The notes under the pieces were generated by a model that saw nothing but the letters and a program-made list of their open reading frames with translations, was not told the origin of the DNA and did no database searches. Positions 1 through 7,657 of a DNA stretch of 34,713 bases are shown one piece after another; the stretch's first letter is position 1, and the number at the start of each line of letters is the position of its first letter. A program made the translations under genes and the position numbers. Source of the DNA: an uncultured Anaplasmataceae bacterium (lineage in GTDB: Bacteria; Pseudomonadota; Alphaproteobacteria; Rickettsiales; CAIPFW01); contig CAIPFW010000233.1 in assembly GCA_903864455.1 (NCBI GenBank), forward strand, positions 1-34,713. The letters are read 5' to 3'.

Positions 1-207
1 AAAATAAAAATTAATTTTTAAAATTTTCTCCAATTTTAAAAAAACTATCAAAAAAAATAAAGGTATGGCGAGAAAAAAAAATACAATATGTTTGTTGAAA
101 ATATCAAGATTATTTTTTAAAGATGTTGAGTATTGCACTAAAAATCCAGCGCAAAACAATAGAATTATAGTGAAAAGGAAAAAAAAATAACCTTTAAAAT
201 TTTTCAT
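1..207 (-). CDS. RodA/FtsW-like SEDS protein, N-terminal fragment cut by the window edge
   Basis: Reading leftwards from an ATG at 207 there are 69 uninterrupted codons that run off the window. The fragment begins MKNFKGYFFFLFTIILL and shows two hydrophobic segments (about residues 7-24 and 41-57) separated by VQYSTS and a short polar stretch. This matches the start of SEDS proteins (RodA, FtsW), where the first membrane segment ends in a YSAS-like motif before the first periplasmic loop. SEDS proteins polymerise peptidoglycan glycan strands with a partner penicillin-binding protein. It lies 12 bases downstream of the PgpA-like gene on the same strand, so it is probably co-transcribed. RodA and FtsW cannot be told apart from this fragment, and the family call is an inference from two segments. 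Confidence 0.5.
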   Translation of the reverse strand, partial: MKNFKGYFFFLFTIILLFCAGFLVQYSTSLKNNLDIFNKHIVFFFLAIPLFFLIVFLKLEKILKINFYF

Positions 208-219
208 TCTTTCGAAGAG

Positions 220-1050
220 TTAGCCCAAATACTTCATATCGTAATGCTTCGCATTAATCAATCCATAATGATCCATAGCACCTATAATTCCTATTTTTTT
301 ACACAAAATATAAAGATTTTTGAACGTAAATGTTTTTTTGAGAACGAGAAAGATAAGCATGAGATGAGTGTATGTATGATGAAAAACAACCTTATAAAAA
401 TCAAGCACTTGCACTAGTGTCAAATCAAAAAATAAAAAAGCAAAGAGATAGAGAAAAAGCAATGAATATAAAGCGGGGATAATCCCTGCAATAATTCTAT
501 TGATGCTTAATTCTGTATATAAAAACATTCGACTTGTTGGCCAAAATTCCATTACATCAAAAAATCGTAAAATAAAATATGGTCCGAGAAGAGTTAAAAT
601 TGTAAAAAGCACTTTAAGGACGAACGGATTGCAAATGAAAACAACCTGACATAAATGACTCGTTATACCATCAATTATCGAAGCTATGTGAACGATTGCA
701 GGGACAGACATCGCGAAAAAGAACGATTGAGCGATAAAAGAATCGATTACTATGCTTTCATTTTTGGCGAATGGATGCGATTTGCGAAAAATTGGCACCA
801 TCAAATTTGCGAGAAGGAATCCGTATATCGACTGCAAAAGCAAAATATAGGACATGGCAAGATATGAGTTTTCAAATCCGCATGTGTTGTATATGAGAAT
901 GATTGAGAAAATTACGGAAAATAATGCAGACCAATGACGCCCCCACTCAGGCAAATATCCTATATAAAAAACGGTTGAAATTGGTGCACTTCCAACAATT
1001 GTTCCAAAAAACTGAAAGCTAAAGATTTTTTTCAACCATTTGAACTTCAT
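220..1050 (-). CDS. PgpA-family-like membrane protein, catalytic acidic residues lost, C-terminal extension
   Basis: A 276-residue protein with several membrane segments. It follows the order of phosphatidylglycerophosphatase A motifs: a glycine/proline-rich N-terminal segment (G16, G20, S21-P23), IVIDSF at 100-105 where PgpA has a D-E-F/V motif, RFFD at 162-165 followed by W170-P171 as in the PgpA FR-x-x-D...WP segment, then INRIIAG at 183-189 where PgpA has DD-x-x-AG. The E of the first acidic pair is S104 and both aspartates of the DD pair are N184-R185, so phosphatase activity is doubtful. PgpA is normally about 165-175 residues; this protein has longer loops and about 70 extra C-terminal residues. 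It sits 8 bases after the second M16 gene and 12 before the SEDS-like gene, in one minus-strand run. Relationship to PgpA is inferred from motif order; loss of catalysis is inferred from the substitutions. Confidence 0.55.
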   Translation of the reverse strand: MKFKWLKKIFSFQFFGTIVGSAPISTVFYIGYLPEWGRHWSALFSVIFSIILIYNTCGFENSYLAMSYILLLQSIYGFLLANLMVPIFRKSHPFAKNESIVIDSFIAQSFFFAMSVPAIVHIASIIDGITSHLCQVVFICNPFVLKVLFTILTLLGPYFILRFFDVMEFWPTSRMFLYTELSINRIIAGIIPALYSLLFLYLFAFLFFDLTLVQVLDFYKVVFHHTYTHLMLIFLVLKKTFTFKNLYILCKKIGIIGAMDHYGLINAKHYDMKYLG

Positions 1051-1058
1051 AAACCCCT

Positions 1059-2357
1059 CTAATTATAAATAACAAAAGAAAGATTTTTATCGTCAAGAAA
1101 CTTTTTTGCAACATTTTTGATGTCCTGAGTTGTCAGTTTCTCAACGATTTCTTTGTTTTTTTGATAAAAATCAAATGGCAAATTATTTTTCACTAAAAGC
1201 GCTAAATCGTATAAAGCTTTTCTATTATCTGAAAAATTCATCGCCTGTTTACCATAAAATTTCGTTTTAAGATAATTTAATTCATCTTCTGTCAAACCAT
1301 TATCGCTTACATTCTTAAATATATTATTAATTTCATCAAGTATTTTTTGAATATCATTACTTCCAGTTGCAACACCACCTGTAATATAATTCGCTTTTTC
1401 TAAATTCACTATTATCGTTTTAGCAGAATAAGTGATATTCATCTCCTCACGCAACTTTTTCATTAATTTGCTGTTTAGCCCGCCACCTCCTATATAATCA
1501 TTCAGCAAAGTCATCACAATAAAATCTTTGTCCAACAAATTCGGCATTTTTTGTGCGAAGTGAATGATAGTTTGAGCTTTTTCAACGCCATCTTTGATTT
1601 CCACAGGCTTTGAAAATAAATTTAATTTCACAGGCTCTGGTATTTTTTTATTTGGAGAATCGTCTTTTCCAAAATGCGCTAGATGTTTTTTTAAATTCTC
1701 TTCGATATCTTTTTGTGCCAAATCACCAGATATCACAATATGTGGCGTTGCATTCATTAATTTATAATTTATATAATTTTTTATATCTTCTTCTGATATC
1801 GATAAAACATCATCCTCGCTTAAAATTTTTGCTTCATAAATCTGTCCTTTAAAAAGCTCTTTCAAGAAGCTTTGATTTGCAAGATATTCATAATCTTGCG
1901 CTCCTGCCCGCACTCTAGAAATCATAACATTCTGAGCTAATTGAAAATTTTCGTTTGAAAAATTTGTCTGAAAAAGAGCTTCAAAAATCAAATCGAGAGA
2001 AGTTGAAAAATTTTCTTTCAGTGATTTAATGTATATATATGAGTTATCTTGGTCGCTATAAACATTAAAAGTTGTAGACAAATCTTTCAATTTATTTTGA
2101 AAATCTCGATAAGTATATCGACTTGAACCCATATTCATCATCGATAAAGCGAATGTATTGAGTCCATTCTTATCTTCATATGATTCGCCAGAGTGTTTTA
2201 AAATGACCATCATGTCAATTATTCCGCTATCTTTTCTTTCATAAAAAAAGCAATTTTCTTTGTTAAAATCGCACTTTTTTATATTTTCTAAATAATTCGC
2301 CATTGCATTTTGAGAAAACAAAAAACACATAATAAATAAATAAAAGATTTTTTTCAT
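1059..2357 (-). CDS. M16-family peptidase-like protein without the zinc motif (non-catalytic partner)
   Basis: A 432-residue protein with a likely signal peptide (hydrophobic residues 4-17, then NAMA). The fold signature is that of M16 insulinase-like proteins: segments such as GGGGLNSKLMKKLREE, typical of the C-terminal half, and LTTQDIKNVAKKFL near the end. The HxxEH zinc motif is missing; the equivalent place reads GLNTFALSMMNMGSS. This is the usual companion arrangement in which an active M16 subunit is encoded next to an inactive one (as in mitochondrial processing peptidase and bacterial paired M16 proteins). Its start overlaps the stop of the upstream active M16 gene by 4 bases (ATGA), which favours translational coupling and a heterodimer. 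Location is probably periplasmic. The substrate is unknown. Confidence 0.8.
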   Translation of the reverse strand: MKKIFYLFIMCFLFSQNAMANYLENIKKCDFNKENCFFYERKDSGIIDMMVILKHSGESYEDKNGLNTFALSMMNMGSSRYTYRDFQNKLKDLSTTFNVYSDQDNSYIYIKSLKENFSTSLDLIFEALFQTNFSNENFQLAQNVMISRVRAGAQDYEYLANQSFLKELFKGQIYEAKILSEDDVLSISEEDIKNYINYKLMNATPHIVISGDLAQKDIEENLKKHLAHFGKDDSPNKKIPEPVKLNLFSKPVEIKDGVEKAQTIIHFAQKMPNLLDKDFIVMTLLNDYIGGGGLNSKLMKKLREEMNITYSAKTIIVNLEKANYITGGVATGSNDIQKILDEINNIFKNVSDNGLTEDELNYLKTKFYGKQAMNFSDNRKALYDLALLVKNNLPFDFYQKNKEIVEKLTTQDIKNVAKKFLDDKNLSFVIYN

Positions 2358-3682
2358 AAGTATTCCTTAGAAAGTATTCCAATGATATGAGGATTTTGTA
2401 TAAAAATCTCATTATAAACTTTTTCAAGATCTGCAATTGTGATAGCATTGACTTGATTTTTTATGTCGCTCACAATTTCTGGATTCAAACCAGAAAGCAT
2501 CACCTGACCATAAATCATCGCTTTGTTTTGCAAATTATCCATTGCGTAAGTATGCTGACCGATGTATAGATTTTTTAATCTAGAAAGCTCTTTTTCAGAA
2601 ACTATCTCCTTTTGATTCTTGAAAAAATCATTCATAAAAACCTGAATTTCTTTTATTTTCGAATCATCGACAGGTGTGATTTTTATCAAAAATGGAGCAT
2701 TGTCGTAACCAAAATTATTATATTCTACTGAAACATGTGAGGCGATTTTTTTTTCTTCAACTAATTTTTTACTCAACATATTATCGCCCGTTTCAACAAT
2801 ATAAGCTAAAAGCTCAGTGGCGAAGCCGTTTGTATTTTTTGACTGAAAGGTTGGAGCCATGGTCAAATAATAATAATTCGATTGTTTGATATCTTTATCT
2901 TTTTCTTCATAGAATAAATTTTTAGTTTTGACGGGCATTTCAGGATTTGTATTTTTATAATAATCCTTCAAATCAATATCATCGTTTTTCAAAACGCTGT
3001 AGTATTTTTCAATTAAAGCTTTGGTTTTTTCAGAGTCAAAATTCCCAACTACGAGCAAAATCGCATTGTTTGGATTGTAGTATTTATAATAAAAATTTCG
3101 AAAATCTTGATTGAGTATCGCATGCAAATCATTCATCGACCCTATCAACGATTGACCATAATAGTCGTTATTATAAAAAATCGCTGATAATTTTTCTAAA
3201 AATTTCTCTTCAGGGACGTTGTCGGTTCTCATTCGACGCTCCTCCTTCACGATTTCTCGCTCTTTATTGATTTCATCGTCATGAAGGACTAAATTTTTCA
3301 TTCTATCGGACTCAAATTTCATCAAATCTTCAAGTAATTCTTTTTTTCCAAATTCGTAATAAAAAGTCAATTCATGACCCGTAGCTGCGTTATATATTGC
3401 GCCATTTTTATCGAAAAAATCTATCAAATCTCCAGTTTCATAATTTTGCGTTGAGCGAAACATCAGATGCTCGAGAAAATGAGCGAGCCCAGCTTTTCCA
3501 TAAAAATCTTGCAAACCACCGACTTTATAAAAAACTGAATGAACGACAAGCTCAGTTTTATTGTCGGGAACGAGTAAAACTTCGAGACCATTTTTTAATT
3601 TAAAATGCTCAAATTGTTCTTTTGAAAAGGCATTCTGCACAAAAATACACAAGAAAAATAATAATAGGATTCGTTTTGGCAT
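2354..3682 (-). CDS. Zinc-dependent M16-family peptidase, exported
   Basis: A 442-residue protein with a signal peptide (residues 1-20, MPKRILLLFFLCIFVQNAFS). The zinc-binding HxxEH motif is H68-F-L-E71-H72, with the third ligand expected in the glutamate-rich stretch E141-E148 (KEREIVKEE). The segment after HFLEH (LMFRST) and the later GNFD region also fit M16. It should be a periplasmic metallopeptidase, presumably acting on peptides or small proteins. It is the first of an overlapping pair with the zinc-less M16 gene and is followed by PgpA-like and SEDS-like genes. About 100 bases, including a small hairpin, separate it from the MoeB-like gene upstream. The family is clear; the physiological substrate is not. 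Confidence 0.9.
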   Translation of the reverse strand: MPKRILLLFFLCIFVQNAFSKEQFEHFKLKNGLEVLLVPDNKTELVVHSVFYKVGGLQDFYGKAGLAHFLEHLMFRSTQNYETGDLIDFFDKNGAIYNAATGHELTFYYEFGKKELLEDLMKFESDRMKNLVLHDDEINKEREIVKEERRMRTDNVPEEKFLEKLSAIFYNNDYYGQSLIGSMNDLHAILNQDFRNFYYKYYNPNNAILLVVGNFDSEKTKALIEKYYSVLKNDDIDLKDYYKNTNPEMPVKTKNLFYEEKDKDIKQSNYYYLTMAPTFQSKNTNGFATELLAYIVETGDNMLSKKLVEEKKIASHVSVEYNNFGYDNAPFLIKITPVDDSKIKEIQVFMNDFFKNQKEIVSEKELSRLKNLYIGQHTYAMDNLQNKAMIYGQVMLSGLNPEIVSDIKNQVNAITIADLEKVYNEIFIQNPHIIGILSKEYL

Positions 3683-3693
3683 AATTTTGATTC

Positions 3694-3711
3694 ATACTTT
3701 TCCGAAAGTAT
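3694..3711 (-). other. Short perfect hairpin in the leader of the M16 genes
   Basis: ATACTTT at 3694-3700 and AAAGTAT at 3705-3711 form a 7-bp perfect stem around the 4-base loop TCCG. On the minus strand it falls 12 bases upstream of the M16 start codon, within the 101-base gap after the MoeB-like gene. There is no T-run after it in that direction, so it is a poor intrinsic terminator. It could be an mRNA 5' structure or a protein-binding palindrome. Chance is possible in AT-rich DNA. Confidence 0.3.
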
Positions 3712-3783
3712 ATCATAAAAAATCGCTTGAAAACTATCGAAGAGGCATTTAAAGTTTTATTTTTTGCCGAATTATCAATTCAG

Positions 3784-4869
3784 TTAATTTTGAGTGAATT
3801 TTTTGCTATTGTAAAGTTTGATTCCACCGTCTAAACTTTGAACTTTTTTGAATCCATTTTCTTTTAAAAATTGAGTCGCAGCAAGACTTCTCACGCCCGC
3901 ATGACAATAAATCACAATATTTTTGTCTTGAAATTTTTCTAATTCTTGCGGATTTTGATATAGCAAATCTAATTGTAACCAAAAATCTCCATCGATGATA
4001 CCATCCATGATCCTTTCTTCCTTCGTTCTCACGTCTACAACGCAGTATTCATAAGGGTTTTTGAGAAAATCATCCATTTTAAGAATGAGCTCTATATCAT
4101 TTTTTGTACAATTCATATTCATCATTTTTACATTTTTAAGAGTTGGATTGTTGCCGCAAAGTTCGCAATTTTCATCCTTATGAAGTTTAAATTTTTTAAT
4201 GGTATTATTCAATGCGTTAAATTGAGTGAGAGTGTTGATTGAATTTTCGCCCCTTTCTAATATGAGCTTAATAATTTCCATTGCTTGCATAGAGCCGATA
4301 ATCCCTGTAACCATGCCAATAATTCCGCCATCAGAGCAGGACTGAGTGTTTGTATTCACGAATGGTTGTATGCATCGAAGGCATAGATTTTCTTTATGAT
4401 TATTCATAAAAGTCATCAATCTCCCTTCAAATTGAAAGACTGAGCCGGAAATCAGAGGTTTTTTTTCGAAAAAACACGCATCATTCAAAAGATATTTTGT
4501 TTGAAAATTATCGCTTGCATCAATTATATAGTCGTATTTTTTGATTAAATGTATGCAATTTTTTTCATTCAATCTCTCATAGTACGAATTTATATTTATA
4601 TTAGAGTTAAATTTTGTTAAATTTTTCGTCGCAATCTCAACTTTATTTTTACTTATATCGCCTTCATTATAAAGAATTTGTCGATGTAGATTTGTCAAAT
4701 TTACAACGTCATCATCCATAATGCCAAGAGTTCCTATTCCGGCTAAAGCAAGCTGTAGAGCTACTGGGCAACCAAGACCTCCTAATCCAACTATCAAAAC
4801 TGATGAATTTTTTATTTTTTTTTGCCCATCAATTTCAATCATTGCGATTTGGCTTTTATATCTTTCCAA
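3784..4869 (-). CDS. moeB: MoeB/ThiF/MOCS3-type E1-like adenylyltransferase with C-terminal rhodanese domain
   Basis: A 361-residue protein. The N-terminal E1-like domain has the ATP-binding GLGGLG (G28-G33), a NLHRQ motif and DASDN, and two zinc cysteine pairs (CLRC and CELC). A QSCSDGG segment corresponds to the ADGG-type region before the GVVTG helix of MoeB/MOCS3. The C-terminal domain (from about residue 255) is rhodanese-like, with active-site loop CHAGVRS starting at C322. The family adenylates the C-terminal glycine of ubiquitin-fold sulfur carriers (MoaD, ThiS) and, with rhodanese, loads sulfur onto them for molybdopterin, thiamine or tRNA thiolation. No sulfur-carrier gene is nearby, so the pathway is not known. 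It appears to start the minus-strand gene run, with its own promoter at 4890-4918. Confidence 0.85.
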   Translation of the reverse strand: MERYKSQIAMIEIDGQKKIKNSSVLIVGLGGLGCPVALQLALAGIGTLGIMDDDVVNLTNLHRQILYNEGDISKNKVEIATKNLTKFNSNININSYYERLNEKNCIHLIKKYDYIIDASDNFQTKYLLNDACFFEKKPLISGSVFQFEGRLMTFMNNHKENLCLRCIQPFVNTNTQSCSDGGIIGMVTGIIGSMQAMEIIKLILERGENSINTLTQFNALNNTIKKFKLHKDENCELCGNNPTLKNVKMMNMNCTKNDIELILKMDDFLKNPYEYCVVDVRTKEERIMDGIIDGDFWLQLDLLYQNPQELEKFQDKNIVIYCHAGVRSLAATQFLKENGFKKVQSLDGGIKLYNSKKFTQN

Positions 4870-4889
4870 GTCTTTTATATAAAATATTT

Positions 4890-4918
4890 ATTGTATTTGT
4901 TATTTATAATTTTGACAA
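4890..4918 (-). promoter_or_regulatory. Sigma70-type promoter of the MoeB-like gene
   Basis: On the minus strand TTGTCA (4913-4918) and TACAAT (4890-4895) are 17 bases apart, each matching the consensus at 5 of 6 positions. The start codon is at 4869. The -35 box overlaps the first rightward TTGACA on the opposite strand, so the two divergent promoters share DNA. No clear ribosome-binding site stands out except GGAAAG just before the ATG. Confidence 0.55.
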
Positions 4919-4940
4919 GATTGGTTTCAAATTTTAACAT
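4912..4940 (+). promoter_or_regulatory. Candidate promoter 1 upstream of tRNA-Tyr/tuf
   Basis: TTGACA at 4912-4917, 17-base spacer, TAACAT at 4935-4940 (4 of 6 matches). It is the weakest of three tandem rightward promoters in the 262-base gap between the MoeB-like gene and tRNA-Tyr. Confidence 0.4.
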
Positions 4941-4947
4941 AAATACA

Positions 4948-4976
4948 TTGACAGAAAATCCGTAAATCGATAAATT
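4948..4976 (+). promoter_or_regulatory. Candidate promoter 2 upstream of tRNA-Tyr/tuf
   Basis: TTGACA at 4948-4953 (perfect -35), 17-base spacer, TAAATT at 4971-4976. It uses the same two hexamers and the same spacing as promoter 3 and lies about 155 bases upstream of tRNA-Tyr. Confidence 0.5.
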
Positions 4977-5041
4977 TGCTGAATTTTATAAAAATTTAAA
5001 GAATATTGATGTATTTTTTATAAAAAAAGTGTTTTTACTAG

Positions 5042-5070
5042 TTGACAGAGCTATGAAAATGTTGTAAATT
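5042..5070 (+). promoter_or_regulatory. Promoter 3, nearest to tRNA-Tyr and the tuf/S10 genes
   Basis: TTGACA at 5042-5047, 17-base spacer, TAAATT at 5065-5070. It is about 60 bases upstream of tRNA-Tyr. This is the best placed candidate to drive the tRNA pair, tuf and probably the ribosomal genes, because no other strong promoter is evident before tuf. Confidence 0.6.
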
Positions 5071-5131
5071 CTCTCAGTGCTAATTATAAAATTAAGATTT
5101 CCTAAAATTCTTAGTTTTGTGTAATAAGTAA

Positions 5132-5214
5132 GGAGAGATGGCCGAGTGGTTAATGGCGGCAGACTGTAAATCTGCTCGTGAGAGCGTACGTAGGTTCGAA
5201 TCCTATTCTCTCCA
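5132..5214 (+). tRNA. tRNA-Tyr (anticodon GTA)
   Basis: Class II tRNA with acceptor arms GGAGAGA (5132-5138) and TCTCTCC (5207-5213), discriminator A at 5214, anticodon stem GCAGA/TCTGC, and anticodon GTA at 5166-5168. The T arm is GTAGG-TTCGAAT-CCTAT. A long variable arm lies between 5176 and 5189, as expected for bacterial tRNA-Tyr. The 3' CCA is not encoded, so a CCA-adding enzyme is needed. It is followed 12 bases later by tRNA-Gly and then tuf, a gene order common in proteobacteria. Confidence 0.97.
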
Positions 5215-5226
5215 TATAAGAAATAA

Positions 5227-5297
5227 GCGGGTGTAGCTTAGTGGTAAAGCACCAGCCTTCCAAGCTGGCTATGTGAGTTCGATTCTCATCACCCGCT
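5227..5297 (+). tRNA. tRNA-Gly (anticodon TCC)
   Basis: Acceptor arms GCGGGTG (5227-5233) and CACCCGC (5290-5296), discriminator T at 5297. The anticodon stem CCAGC/GCTGG encloses CTTCCAA, giving anticodon TCC at 5259-5261, which reads GGA and GGG codons. The T arm contains TTCGATT. The CCA end is not encoded. It is probably co-transcribed with tRNA-Tyr and tuf. The tRNA-Thr found in this cluster in many proteobacteria is absent. Confidence 0.97.
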
Positions 5298-5370
5298 CTT
5301 TAATAGCGTATTGATAATTGTAATATTTGTGATATATTGATAGATAATTTTTATTTTATAGGTTTGATAA

Positions 5371-6597
5371 ATGGCTGACAGTAAAACATTTAAGAGGGGA
5401 AAGCCTCACTTGAACGTAGGGACCATTGGTCATGTTGACCATGGTAAAACAACTTTAACTGCCGCAATTACAACTGTTCTTTCTAAGACTGGCGGAGCTA
5501 AAGCGACTAACTATGGTGAAATTGATAAGGCGCCAGAAGAAAAGGCTCGGGGTATTACAATTAACACTGCGCACGTTGAATACGAAACAGCGAAAAGACA
5601 CTATGCTCATATTGACTGTCCAGGTCACGCCGATTATGTGAAAAATATGATTACAGGTGCCGCTCAAATGGATGGTGCAATTCTTGTTGTATCTGCAACT
5701 GATGGACCTATGCCTCAAACTCGTGAGCATATTTTACTTTCTCGTCAGGTTGGAGTTCCTTATATCGTTGTTTACTTAAACAAGTGCGACCAAGTTGATG
5801 ATGAAGATATGTTTGAACTTGTTGAAGACGAGATTCGTTCTTTGTTAACCCAATATGGATTCAATGGAAAGGAAGCAATAATCGTTCGTGGTTCTGCATT
5901 AATGGCTTTGAATGGCGAAGATAATGACAAAGGTTATGGAGTTGCTTCAATTCATAAATTAATGGACGCACTTGACTCTGTGATTCCAGATCCTGTGAGA
6001 AATATTGATTCTCCATTCTTGATGCCAGTTGAAGACGTAATGTCTATTACAGGTCGTGGAACTGTGGTAACTGGAAGAATAGAATCTGGTGTTATCAAGG
6101 TGGGTGATGAGGTTGAGATAGTTGGTTTGAGAGCTGAAAATGCTGTTTTAAAGACTACTGTAACAGGAATCGAAATGTTCAAGAAATTACTTGAGCGTGG
6201 TGAAGCTGGTGATAATGCAGGATTATTATTGCGTGGTACGAAAAAAGAAGAGATAGAGCGCGGTATGGTTCTTGCTAAACCAGGAAGTATTAAAGCTCAC
6301 ACTAAATTTAAAGCTGCAATATACGTTTTGAAATCGGAAGAAGGCGGTAGAAAAACTCCTTTCCATGCAAAATACAAACCACAATTTTACTTCAGAACTA
6401 CTGATGTAACGGGAGATATGGTTGAATTGCGTGACAGTGAGAACAAAGAGACTTTAGAGATGGTGATGCCTGGAGATAACATAAATGCAACTGTGCATTT
6501 AGGTAAAGGTGTCGCTATGGCTGCTGGGTTGCGTTTCGCTATTCGTGAAGGCGGTAGAACGATCGGATCTGGAATGATCGTTGAAGTTATTGCATAG
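5371..6597 (+). CDS. tuf: Elongation factor Tu
   Basis: A 408-residue GTPase that delivers aminoacyl-tRNA to the ribosome. The P-loop GHVDHGKT is at 20-27, followed by RGITIN (switch I), DCPGH (switch II) and NKCD (guanine specificity). Domains 2 and 3 follow with VEDVMSITGRGTVVTGRIE and YKPQFYFRTTDVTG. It is slightly longer than the usual 394-396 residues, mainly in the region after the NKCD motif. It follows tRNA-Tyr and tRNA-Gly and precedes rpsJ by 11 bases. The preceding TAGG, about 10 bases before the ATG, is a plausible ribosome-binding site. Confidence 0.98.
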   Translation: MADSKTFKRGKPHLNVGTIGHVDHGKTTLTAAITTVLSKTGGAKATNYGEIDKAPEEKARGITINTAHVEYETAKRHYAHIDCPGHADYVKNMITGAAQMDGAILVVSATDGPMPQTREHILLSRQVGVPYIVVYLNKCDQVDDEDMFELVEDEIRSLLTQYGFNGKEAIIVRGSALMALNGEDNDKGYGVASIHKLMDALDSVIPDPVRNIDSPFLMPVEDVMSITGRGTVVTGRIESGVIKVGDEVEIVGLRAENAVLKTTVTGIEMFKKLLERGEAGDNAGLLLRGTKKEEIERGMVLAKPGSIKAHTKFKAAIYVLKSEEGGRKTPFHAKYKPQFYFRTTDVTGDMVELRDSENKETLEMVMPGDNINATVHLGKGVAMAAGLRFAIREGGRTIGSGMIVEVIA

Positions 6598-6608
6598 GTG
6601 TATTTTTT

Positions 6609-6950
6609 ATGAGTATCAAAAATACATCTCCTGTTGTTGCAGGATCTAAAATTGTTGTTAAATTGTTTTCCTATGATCACAATTTAATAAAAAATGCTGT
6701 GTTTGTTATAAGAAATGCTTTGAGTGGTAGCGGTGTTGATATATGCGGACCAATCCCAATACCAACTAGAAAAAAAACTTTTACAGTAAATAGATCCCCA
6801 CACGTAGATAAAAAATCTCGTGAGCATTTCGAGATAAGGACTCATGTTAGAGTCATTGGATTGTTTAATTGTAACAATACTGTGGTTGAGCGCTTGCTCA
6901 AAGTGGCTCTACCAAATGGTGTAGAAATTAAGATTAGATATATTGATTAG
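6609..6950 (+). CDS. rpsJ: Small ribosomal subunit protein uS10
   Basis: A 113-residue protein (usually about 103). It carries the S10 landmarks GPIPIPTRKKTFTVNRSPHVDKK and EHFEIRTHVRVI; the second half ends in GVEIKIRYID. It binds 16S rRNA in the head of the 30S subunit and, in many bacteria, also works with NusB in antitermination. First gene of the S10-type operon, immediately after tuf. The extra length is at the N-terminus. Confidence 0.96.
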   Translation: MSIKNTSPVVAGSKIVVKLFSYDHNLIKNAVFVIRNALSGSGVDICGPIPIPTRKKTFTVNRSPHVDKKSREHFEIRTHVRVIGLFNCNNTVVERLLKVALPNGVEIKIRYID

Positions 6951-6984
6951 TGAATTTATTAATGTTTATTTTGTGTGATTGTTT

Positions 6985-7638
6985 ATGAAAAGGTTTGGTT
7001 TAGTTGCGATAAAAGTTGGTTGCTCTACTTATTTTAAGTCTGATGGCTCGGCTTTTGCAGTTACTATCTTAAAAGTTGCGAACTCTTTTGTTTCATCGTT
7101 GAAAAAAAAAGAAATTGACGGATATAATGGAATTCAAATAGTTTACGATAAAAAGATAGTACGTGAATCTGTAATTTCTAAACCTATTCTTGGAACTTTA
7201 AAAAAGTTGAATCTACCTTTTTTGAGATACTCAAAAGAGTTTGTTTTTGATGATACGAAAATAGATATTAACAACTTAATTATTGGTTCTGAACTATCAG
7301 CATCTATTTTTTCTGGTGTGAAAAAAGTTGATATTACGGGCTGTACTAAAGGAAAGGGGTTCTCTGGTGTTATGAAAAGATATCAGTTTGCTGGTTTGAA
7401 TGCGAGTCACGGTGTATCATTAGCTCATAGAATGCCTGGTTCTACAGGTCAGAGAACAGATCCTGGAAAAGTATTTAAGAATAAAAAAATGGCTGGTAGA
7501 CATGGTATGTACAAAAAAACAATACATGGAATGTCTGTGGTAGCGATTGATGAAGCAAATAATCTGATTGTAGTGAAGGGTTCTGTCCCTGGCTCAATGA
7601 ATGATTTTGTTTGCGTTAGAGAAGTAGCGAAATTTTAA
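6985..7638 (+). CDS. rplC: Large ribosomal subunit protein uL3
   Basis: Start chosen at ATG 6985 (217 residues, MKRFGLVAIK), because L3 proteins begin close to a GL-x-A/G-x-K-x-G motif; a TTG two codons earlier is less likely. The conserved core is GVMKRYQFAG, ASHGVSLAHRMPGSTGQ and GKKMAGRHG-like NKKMAGRHG. L3 sits near the peptidyl-transferase centre and the start of 50S assembly. An A9 run at 7102-7110 remains in frame (LKKKEI). Confidence 0.95.
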   Translation: MKRFGLVAIKVGCSTYFKSDGSAFAVTILKVANSFVSSLKKKEIDGYNGIQIVYDKKIVRESVISKPILGTLKKLNLPFLRYSKEFVFDDTKIDINNLIIGSELSASIFSGVKKVDITGCTKGKGFSGVMKRYQFAGLNASHGVSLAHRMPGSTGQRTDPGKVFKNKKMAGRHGMYKKTIHGMSVVAIDEANNLIVVKGSVPGSMNDFVCVREVAKF

Positions 7639-7657
7639 GTTTTTTTGATGTAATTTT

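Noticed and set aside
655..867. 70-codon plus-strand frame inside the PgpA-like gene
   Set aside because: Antisense shadow of a gene with clear family motifs on the other strand.
6979..6984. TTG start for rplC
   Set aside because: The ATG at 6985 gives the normal L3 start; the TTG adds only two residues.
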